A stretch of DNA of 64,000 bases, from positions 1 through 64,000 of the forward strand of contig NZ_RKMB01000009.1 in assembly GCF_003797765.1 (NCBI RefSeq), given 5' to 3'. The notes beneath the pieces were generated by a model. The model was not told the origin of the DNA and made no database searches. It was given only the letters and a program-made list of their open reading frames with translations. This document shows positions 16,255 through 24,800 of this stretch, piece after piece (within the stretch, counting starts at the first letter, position 1; each line of letters begins with the position of its first letter). The translations under genes were made by a program, and so were the position numbers. Origin of the DNA: Ramlibacter sp. WS9 (GTDB lineage: Bacteria; Pseudomonadota; Gammaproteobacteria; Burkholderiales; Burkholderiaceae_C).

Positions 16255-16300
16255 TTGTGCATGCGAAGCATATGATGCATAGAACCAGAATTATGCATAA
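16255..16300. promoter_or_regulatory. Operator array (three sites) of the liv-type operon
   Basis: TTGTGCATGC (16255-16264), TGATGCATAG (16273-16282) and the perfect palindrome TTATGCATAA (16291-16300) have centres exactly 18 bp apart. The array lies between the divergent binding-protein and NTF2-like genes and could control both. Confidence 0.68.
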
Positions 16301-16360
16301 AATGAGCAAGCACACAAGAAACACTTTGCCCCGTCTCATTGGGGAAAACCAGGAGTCACC

Positions 16361-16774
16361 ATGCATGAAGATTCAGCTGACCGGGCGTCAGAAACGCTTG
16401 TCCGTCTCGAGCAAGAGCGGTGCGCCGCGATGATGGCGGGCGATCGCGAGAGGCTCAAGCAGCTGCTACATCCAGACCTGATCCATGTCCACGCCAAGGG
16501 CCAGGTGGACACGTTCGAGAGCTACTTCGCCTCGGGCGGATTCAAGGTCGACTACACCAGGGTCGAACGTTTCGGCGACTTGCGAGTTCGCGTGTTCGGG
16601 GACGCGGCCTTGATGACTGGCCGCCAATTGCTAACGGCGATCCGCAAGATCGGCGGTGAGCATGTGCGGATCGATTCGCAAGTGATTCAAGTATGGGTGC
16701 GTGAGGGGACGCTGTGGCGGCAGACCGCCTTTCAGACGACGCCGACCGAAATGGCCGTCTCGCCTGCAAACTGA
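16361..16774 (+). CDS. NTF2-like/SnoaL family protein
   Basis: A 137-residue protein with the DUF4440/NTF2-like pattern: ETLVRLEQERCAAMMAGDRERLKQLLHPDLIHVHAKGQVDTFESYF at the start, then VRVFGDAALMTGRQLLT and a C-terminal VWVREGTLWRQTAFQTTP. Members of this fold are small isomerases, hydrolases or binding proteins; no reaction can be assigned. AGGAG at 16351-16355 precedes the ATG. It is divergent from the transporter operon across the three-site operator array and so is a likely regulon member. Confidence 0.82.
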   Translation: MHEDSADRASETLVRLEQERCAAMMAGDRERLKQLLHPDLIHVHAKGQVDTFESYFASGGFKVDYTRVERFGDLRVRVFGDAALMTGRQLLTAIRKIGGEHVRIDSQVIQVWVREGTLWRQTAFQTTPTEMAVSPAN

Positions 16775-16879
16775 CGGCGACCGGGCCGGGCCACGTTGGA
16801 TGCGCAGCGGTACCTTGCGCAGGCTTGGTCCCTCAACGTGTTTTCCAGTTCGGACCCGCTCGTGCCCGCCGCAGAGAGC

Positions 16880-17626
16880 TCAACGCGCGACGTGTTCTAC
16901 CGCGGTCTCGCTCCAGCAATACCCGACGCCGCGTACCGCGCGGACCGGAAGTGGCGCGCCGGCCGCGCGCTCCACCTTGCCGCGCAGTCGGCTGATGATG
17001 ACCTCGACGCGGTGCTTGTCGAGGTCGTCCGGGTAGATGCCGATCGCCGCGGCCAGTTCGACATGCGTGCAAGTGACGCCGGCTTTGTGCATCAGTTTTT
17101 GCAGGAAGATGCTTTCGTTGGCGGTCACGCGGAACCTGACGTCGTTCGGCGCAACCAGTAGCGCCGACCCCAGATCCAGCCACCAGGCGCCGGCGCGTTT
17201 TTCGGATAGAGGCACGCTCGTTGCGTCTGGCCGGCTGGCGCAGCGCAATGCCAGGCGCTCCAGAATCAAGACCAGTTCCTCCATGTCGACCGGCTTTGTC
17301 AGGTAGGCATCGGCCCCTGCGCTCAGGCCGCACAGGCGATCTTTCCGCAAGCCATGGGCCGTCACGAACACGATCCCCATCTGGTTGTCGTGTTCGCGCA
17401 AATGCCGGCAGATCGCCAAGCCGTCTTCGGCAGGCAACCCGATGTCGAGTACGGCGATAGTGCTGGGCGCCACCGCCAAGTGCCGATAGAACTGCGCGGC
17501 GCTCTCGAAGGGCTCGACCTTGAACCCGAGATGCCGCAACTGGAACGCCATCTCCTCGCGCAGCACCGGTTCGTCTTCCACCAGCGAGACCGTGTAGCCG
17601 GCTCTTGACGGCAAAGAAGAAATCAC
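16880..17626 (-). CDS. OmpR/PhoB-type response regulator
   Basis: A 248-residue two-component response regulator. The receiver domain has the acidic pair in SLVEDEP, the phospho-acceptor Asp in IAVLDIGLPAEDG, FVTAHG and the LTKPVDMEEL Lys. The C-terminal third is a winged helix ending LPVRAVRGVGYCW. A GTG at 17626 preceded by GGGGGAAG was chosen; a start at 17752 would add an unlikely Arg/Ala-rich leader. No kinase is adjacent, but a sensor kinase without a regulator lies at 27.2-29.2 kb beyond two plus-strand genes, a plausible partner. It is divergent from the three-repeat protein. Confidence 0.88.
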   Translation of the reverse strand: MISSLPSRAGYTVSLVEDEPVLREEMAFQLRHLGFKVEPFESAAQFYRHLAVAPSTIAVLDIGLPAEDGLAICRHLREHDNQMGIVFVTAHGLRKDRLCGLSAGADAYLTKPVDMEELVLILERLALRCASRPDATSVPLSEKRAGAWWLDLGSALLVAPNDVRFRVTANESIFLQKLMHKAGVTCTHVELAAAIGIYPDDLDKHRVEVIISRLRGKVERAAGAPLPVRAVRGVGYCWSETAVEHVAR

Positions 17627-17724
17627 GAATTGCTTCCCCCCTGGAAATTTTGAGGATGCTCCGCCGCGCGCGTGGCCATTGGCGCAATCCGATCGAGCGC
17701 GCGCAGCGCTCTCATAGGTGAGAG

Positions 17725-17755
17725 TTTTTGAGAGAAATATCCGCCTCCTCAAAAA
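17725..17755. promoter_or_regulatory. Dyad symmetry upstream of the three-repeat protein gene
   Basis: TTTTTGAG (17725-17732) and CTCAAAAA (17748-17755) form a perfect 8-bp inverted repeat with 15 bases between, in the divergent region between the response regulator and the three-repeat protein. It could be an operator for the response regulator; this is inference only. Confidence 0.35.
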
Positions 17756-17893
17756 ATATTATCGCGCCATCGCATGAAGGCCGCCGTGCCTCATGGCGAT
17801 ACGCAGGCAGCGGACGCCTTCTTCCGCGCGCCCATCACCCCATAGTGAAAACAAGCATGTGGACCGAGGCGTCCAAACCCAAGAGGAACATCC

Positions 17894-18796
17894 ATGGCCT
17901 TCAACATCCAAGCGCAGTCCAGAGTCAAAGTCGGCACGGTCGCGTACTTCAACTTCGACGACCCGGTCCTCAACTACATGGTCGGCATGTCCGGATTCAA
18001 TTTCGAACGCTCCGGCAACGACGAGCATATCCGCGACCTGATCATCGACCTGCAGGTCAACCAGCCCAGCCCCAACGTGGTGAGTGTCCTGGCCAAGGGA
18101 ATCATGGTCGACAACGGAGGGCGTGGCCTGGACAACAGCAAGTCGTACATCGACGTGGTGTTGCTGGCCAATACCAAAGATGCCCAGCCGGGCCTGCTGC
18201 TGTCCAACGTGAACGGGATTCCCAGCGGGCAGCAGGGAACCCCCGTCAACGATCTTCCGTTGAATCCCGTCTTCAAGGCGGCCGTGGTCTCGGGTTTCAA
18301 CATGAGCTACGGCAGCGATGTCGACCACCATGTCAAGGACATCCACATCAGCGTGGGGATCACCTCGACCACGACCAGCGGAACCTCGGCCACCGTGACC
18401 GGCCAGGCGACCATGGTTGACGGTGGCGGGCGCAGCGTCGTCAATCCCACCCTGGACGCGGGCGTGATCGCCGAAAACGGCAGCTACCAGAGCGCCGGCT
18501 TCTTCAGCACCACCGCCTTCAACTCGCAATCCGGCCTGCTCACCGGCACCTTGGCCAGCAGGAGTACCAGCCCGGTATTCGCCACGCTGGTCCAGGGCTT
18601 CGACGTGTCGTACAGCGGGTCCGACCACCACGTTCTGGCCATAGAACTGGCAACCTCGGTGACCGCCGTCAGTGCCGTTTCGGATCCAGGAACCTACGGC
18701 GTCCTTGTCAACAGCGCGATCTCCATGAAGGACTCCAGCGGGAACAAGTCCGACCCGAGCAAGTCCTGGGTCTCGGGACTCGTGATCTGCAACTGA
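17894..18796 (+). CDS. Uncharacterised protein with three internal repeats
   Basis: A 300-residue protein I do not recognise. It consists of three repeats of about 75 residues starting near 21, 122 and 226. Each begins PV(L/F)xxxxxxGF(N/D)xxY/R and continues with an acidic-His motif (NDEHIRDLIIDL, DVDHHVKDIHIS, GSDHHVLAIELA), followed by a conserved small-residue strand (GIMVDNGGRG, ATMVDGGGRS, SAISMKDSSG). The pattern suggests a beta-rich repeat domain, perhaps carbohydrate- or ligand-binding. No signal peptide or membrane segment is seen. AAGAGGAA precedes the ATG. It lies 20 bases before the giant Rhs gene and is almost certainly co-transcribed with it. Confidence 0.78.
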   Translation: MAFNIQAQSRVKVGTVAYFNFDDPVLNYMVGMSGFNFERSGNDEHIRDLIIDLQVNQPSPNVVSVLAKGIMVDNGGRGLDNSKSYIDVVLLANTKDAQPGLLLSNVNGIPSGQQGTPVNDLPLNPVFKAAVVSGFNMSYGSDVDHHVKDIHISVGITSTTTSGTSATVTGQATMVDGGGRSVVNPTLDAGVIAENGSYQSAGFFSTTAFNSQSGLLTGTLASRSTSPVFATLVQGFDVSYSGSDHHVLAIELATSVTAVSAVSDPGTYGVLVNSAISMKDSSGNKSDPSKSWVSGLVICN

Positions 18797-18816
18797 TCCC
18801 AGCGCTGGAGCCAACC

Positions 18817-21800
18817 ATGTCCGATTCGTCCCTTCCCACCATCCGCAGTTTCGAGCTGGACGCCAGCACAGTGGGCCTGCTCAAGAGCAGCGTCAACCTG
18901 TTCCGAGGCGAGGTCAATCTCAGCCACCCGTTGCTGACGCTGCCGGGAAGAATGGACAAGGACGGCCTTCAGATCGATCTGGCGGTGCAGTACCAGAGCA
19001 ATGTCGATCAGATATCCAGGACCTGGAACCGCGACCAGCCCACCAGCGTGCTGGGCATGGGTTGGAACCTTCCCCTCTCGCTGATCTCGCTGAACAGCAC
19101 CGCCATCGCCAGGGGCGCGCGCAGCTACACCCTGACCACCGCCAAAACGGTTTCCCAGCTGGTGCGCGAAACCCCGACGGCACTCTTCCAGACCCCCATG
19201 ACCTCCCAGCTCCAGGCCGAGCTCGATTCCGGCTCGGACCTGAGCGGATGGACCCGCTTGTTGGGCTCGTTGGGACTGCCGCTGTCGCCATCCGCCGTGG
19301 CCATTCCAGACGATGGATCGGGATTGCCTGTGCCCTCCGATGCCTCCACCACATACTGGCTGCTGCGCGACGACCAGGGCGAGCGTGAATTTCGCCTGGC
19401 GGTGGGTGCGTCCCTGGCGGACGTGTTCGACGGCGGCGAGTCGTACCAGGCCGTGCACTACCTGTTCTGGAGGATCGTCTACTTCGAGCGCTACCAGCGC
19501 TGGATGCTGCTGACTGATTCCGGGCAGCAGCTGTCGTTCGGCGGCGGCGTGGCGCCCGGCACCAACACCTTCGCCACCAGCCGCGGCAACTCGGTGGAAT
19601 GGGGCGTGTGCTGGAAGGATGCCTCGGGTGCGCCGGCCTGGCAGGGCAACAGCAGCCAGGCGCCGTCTGACCAGATCCAGTTCGCCACCGTGTGGCACCA
19701 GGAATCGGCGTGGAGCCGCTACGGCGAAGCCGTCCACTTCGGCTACAACGAATTCGCCGCGCGGGGAGCCGACGGCGCGCTGGTCGATGTGGAGCAGTTG
19801 GTCGCGGCAGGCGGGCAACCCTACACCAAGGCATGCTATCTCACCAGCATCACCGATGTCTTCGGACGTGAGGTCCAGTTCCAATACAACGACAAGATCT
19901 GGAACGACGACGCACCCGCGAATCCCCGCGAATACGCAGACCCGCACAAGGCCAAGCCCTCCACCCTTCCCAACGGATTCCAGGACCGGTACGAGACCAA
20001 GTACCTGGACCGCATCGAGGTATTGGAGCGCGACGGCACCACCCGGATGCTGGGGATCCAGTTCGAATACGCGCCTTCGCCCGGCAGCGCCTATCCCGCC
20101 GTGGCCAACTACGCGCCCAATGTTTCCGGTGGCCTCACGGGCGACACCTGCAAGCGCATGCTCACCGGAATCCACCTGGAGAACCGTGACGGCCTGGCGC
20201 TGCCCGGCTATCGCTTTGGGTACCTGGGTATCGGCGACGACGCGGTGACCCCGACCTTTCCCGGCGCCCTCGAAAGCATCCAATGGCCCTCGGGTGGCAA
20301 AGCCCTGTATTCGTACGCCAGCAATGAACTGCAAATCTGCCAGCGCGGCCTGGACCTGAAAGCCCCAAGCACCCAAGGTCAAGGCGACTGGTCTCCGCGG
20401 GTCTGGTTCGGCAAGGACTTTGCCGTGGTCCTGTGGCTGTACCCGCTCCTGAGCCAGGTGGCCCTGCAGATAGCGAGCTGGGACGGCCAGTGGACCATCT
20501 GGACCGCATCCGAAGACATGCTGATCCTCGACGGCACAACCGGTCCCGATCTCAACACCCTGGATGTTTCGATCAGCGAATCCTTTGTGGCCATCACCTA
20601 CCAGACCGCCAACAAGACCAACCTGAGCTTGTACCGACAGGACCCGGCTCGGCCCGGCCAATGGGTGGCCGCCGACCTGGGCGGCGCCGCGGGAGTCCTC
20701 AACAACCCGACCCGCAGCTGGGACCTCCAGAATGGACCGATCCAATTCGTGGTCGGCGACAATTTTGTGCTGGCCCCTCAGAACGACAGCTTTCACCAAA
20801 CCGCCAGCTGCGACCGCATCCGTTGGGATTGGCAAACGGCCCAATGGATACTGGACACGCAGAACTATTCCGGCCAGACCTGGTTCGCGGGGCAGGCCGA
20901 GTATTACGTGACCTTGGGGGCCAGCGGAGCCCTGAATCTCTGGCATCTCGATCCCCTCGGGGCTTGGGTCGGCGGCCTCGTGGCACTCCAGATCCCGAAT
21001 CTGTATGTCAGCGATCCCGCCAACCTGGAGATCGGGCTCGGCTCCTCGATGGTGGTCATCGTCAACGGCACCAAGGAGAAAACCTACTGGACCGCCGACG
21101 TCTACCTGGCGGCCTGGAACCGCGACTACGTCCTGCCCGCCCAGGCCTCTTCCTTTCTGGGGCTGCAGGAATCCTTCGGCAAGAGCAACACCAGTTGGGA
21201 CCCGTCGGTCGTCACCGACTCGTTCGTCGCGGTGGGCGGCTCCTTGTTCCGCTTCAATGGGAGCTCGTGGCTGCTCAATGCCAACCTGGTCCCACCGCTC
21301 GTGGCAAACGACAGTTCGGAAAAACGCTACGCCTATGGGCCCGACTACGGTGTGCTCGTCCAGCTGCAAAGCGGATCGCCCACCGTCAAAGTGCTGGCCT
21401 ACGACGCATCCACCGACGATGCCGCCTGGCTGAATGCCCAACCCGTCAACCCGACCGGGTACCCCAGCACCCCGCTCGATGACAACCAGGCACTCGCCAA
21501 CTGGCCCACGGCGGGGACCCAGGACTACCTGGTGATCGGCACCCAGGTTTTCTTCCGCGGCACCCAGACCGACTGGGGCCAGGCGGTGCTGGGCACGGCC
21601 TTGGCCGACCTGAACACGCTGGTGAATCAGGGAGAGACGCAGTACCAGATCAACACCCAGACGTTCTCCAACCAGGGTCCTGCCTTCTTGAGCTTCGCCG
21701 CCATGGAGTTGAGCTCGCAGAACCCGGTCGGCGACTGCGCCGCGGTGCTGCTGCGCAACGGCCAGTTGGTCAACCAGGCTCCCGATGCCCAGGTGATCGC

Positions 21801-24800
21801 CGGGCAGTGCATGTGGACTCCGGCCGAAGGCGCCCAGGTTCCCGGCGTGGTGCCCACCGGCCCCAGGAGCTTCGTGACCTACCCGTCTGAAGCCCAGGGC
21901 TTTGTCAACGCCCAAAGCATCCGCATCAACCGCTACGCCGACGAGGCGGTGGGCGGACCGGTGGAGGCCAAGACGGTGACCGCCATCCAGATTTTGGATG
22001 GGCTCTCGGATGCGACGACCACCACCTACAACTTCGACCCCACCAATGCCCGTTGGGATGATGCCGGGAACTTCACCAAGTACTTCAGCAGCGAAGTCAT
22101 TCCCGACTCCGCCCCCGGAACCCGCGACAACGGATCGGTGGTCTCGTGCTATCTCAACGGCAAGGCCCTGCCTGCCGATCTGCAGGGACAGAATCTGCAC
22201 AACGCCCTGGACGGGCTGCTGCACTCGATCACCAGCCTCGACAAGAACGGTGCGACGCTGGTCGACGTGACCTACGTGTGGACCGCCTTCACGCAACGGT
22301 CTTCCGGCCCGGCTGCCGCCGCGCTCTCGGGCCCGGCCGCGGTCTTGAACACCAACGGCGCCTACGTGCTGCAAACGGCCGTGACCACCACCCGCGACGG
22401 GGTGGTCTCCAATGTGGCCAAGGACTACTCGCCAGCCCTCAACACCTACACCTTCACGGGCCAGCCCGCCCGGGTCACAACACAGCGCTGGTGCGGCAGC
22501 GGCGCGCAAGAAACCCTGGTGCAGACCAGCGCCTATGCCGCCGAACTCGATCCCGCCTCGCGGATCCTCAATGACCGCACCAGCCTGCTGCGCCAGGCCA
22601 CCTTCGTCGATGGCGTCGCCATCAGCGCCAGCGCGGTGGTCACCCACGGTTGCCAGTCATTTTGGGGCGACCAGGTCCTGGTGCCCGGCGAATTTCAGGA
22701 CTACGGCTGGTTGAACGGCGCCACGGATTTCGACGCTTCCGACACCAGTGGATGGAACCGTACCACCGAGGTGCGTGCCCGCGCTGCCAACGGCTCGCCG
22801 CTGGAACAGCTGGACGGTTCGGGAACCGTCCAATCCACCTTGATCGATCCGGCACTGGGCCTTCCCATCGCCCGCTTCACCGGAGCTGCCCTGGCCGAGT
22901 GCGCGTGGAACGGATTCCAGAGTTGTGAGCAGGGCGTGGGTTGGACCCTGGTCGGAACCTCGGTTTGCCTCGATGACGCCTGCCTGGGCACCCAATCCCT
23001 GCGCTTGCCTGTCGGCGCCGGCGCCAGCGTCGCTACCAGCGTGGTGCCCGGCGGCGATCGGACCCGGTACCTGCTGGGATGCCGCTACAAGACCACCGCC
23101 GGCTACCAGGCCCAGGGCTCGGGCATTGCGGTCACGGGTGGCACCGCCGCCACCCTTGCGTTCGGCGATACCCAGGGCAAGTGGACCTACGCCACCCTGC
23201 CGATCGACCTCCCCGCGGGATGCCCCGGCCTGTCGCTGCTGGCCACCAACACGGGCACCTCCGATCTCTTGCTCGAAGGCGTGCTGCTGGTTCCCTTCGG
23301 GACCGAAGCCACCATCCAGACCTGGCTGGACGGAACCCGCCTGCCCCTGGCCACCATGGGGACCAGCGGCGGCGCCAGCCGCACCTTCTACGACCTGTTT
23401 CGCTCCAGCCTGGGCTCGGTGGGCGCCGACGACCAACTCCAGGAACTCCAGTACAGTTTTGTGTCGCCCACCGGCGACCCGGCGGGGAATTTTTCAGACG
23501 CTTCGCCCGGCGCCCAGATCGATCTCAAGACGCCCGGGGGCGGCCATGCCGAAAGCTTCCGCGACGGCCAGGATTGGAAGCTGCGCTGGAGCGTGGACCC
23601 CACTTGGACAGCCGCCAACGGCGCACTGTGCAAACCCGTCAGCAGCGACTCCCAGACCTTGAGCTATTGCGGCCCTTCGCTGGCCGGGCAGACCGTGGCC
23701 TGGTTCTTCGAATGCCAGCCCACCCCCTTGCAACCCACCCAACCGGTGCGCATCCAATTCGGCGGTGGGCAGAGCATCGGCTGGGTTCCCGCGCAGGGCT
23801 GGACATGGCTCGATGCTTCGGGCCAAACGGTGCAGGCCGCGTTGGCCCATCCCCCGGCGATGGCGACCAAATGGCTGCTGGTGCAGGGCGAGGGAATCGT
23901 CTTGTTCCTCGCCGACGGGCAATTGCTGTTCAGCAAGCGCACGCCCTCCCAACTGGACGGAACTTTCGCCCTGGTGGCCGGCACCGACGCGCTCGCCATC
24001 CAGAACCTGAGCTGGGGCCTCGCTCCCCGACTGGGCATCTGCTACACCGATGGCGCTTCGCGCAAACGCCAGGCGCACCAGCTCGACCGCGCCGATGCGT
24101 CGGTGATGGAGATCATCTACGATGGCCTGGACCGCCCGGTGGCGCAGACCAAATCCATCCCCGGCAGTTTCGGTGCCAACCAAAACGCCGAGATCCTCCA
24201 ATACCGATCGAGCCTGGTGGATGTCGCCAATTTCCTGGCCAGCCGCGATGCCACGGCCGCCATGGAGGGCGACGCGGCCGACTACTACGCGGGCGGTGAC
24301 AGCGCCACATCCCCTTCGGACGACCAGGGCTATCCCTACCAGGGCACGCGCTACGAGACGGGCGCCAGCAAACGACCCATCGAGCGCGGTCTGCCGGGCA
24401 AACCGTACGCCATGTACGGCGTGGAAGCCGGCCCGTACTCCCAGGGCCTGACGGCAAAAATCGCCTATGGAACCACCGACGCCGCCGATCCCTTTCCCGC
24501 CGGACAGTTCTACGCCCAGGACAACACCAGCCCCGGCGGCACCCGCAACCGCTCCCTCAAGGACACCAGCAAGCGCCTGGCCGCGCTGATGTCAACCGAC
24601 AGTGCCCAGACGCTGCTGGGAAGAGTGTCGGTGACGCCCACCTACAAGAACTTCCTGGGCAATCCGGCCCAGATGTTCAACATCAATCTTCCCAATGCAT
24701 TCGGCGCAACCGCTGAACCGGCCACTTCGTTTTTCCGGAACCTGGCCCAGGACCCGGTGGGAAATCCAAGCTACAGCTCCGACCCGAGCTCGGGCGGCAA

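Noticed and set aside
18694..22647. 1,317-codon open frame on the minus strand opposite the Rhs gene
   Set aside because: It is a shadow of high-GC third-position bias. Its translation is Gly/Arg/His-rich with no motif, while the plus strand encodes a coherent Rhs protein.
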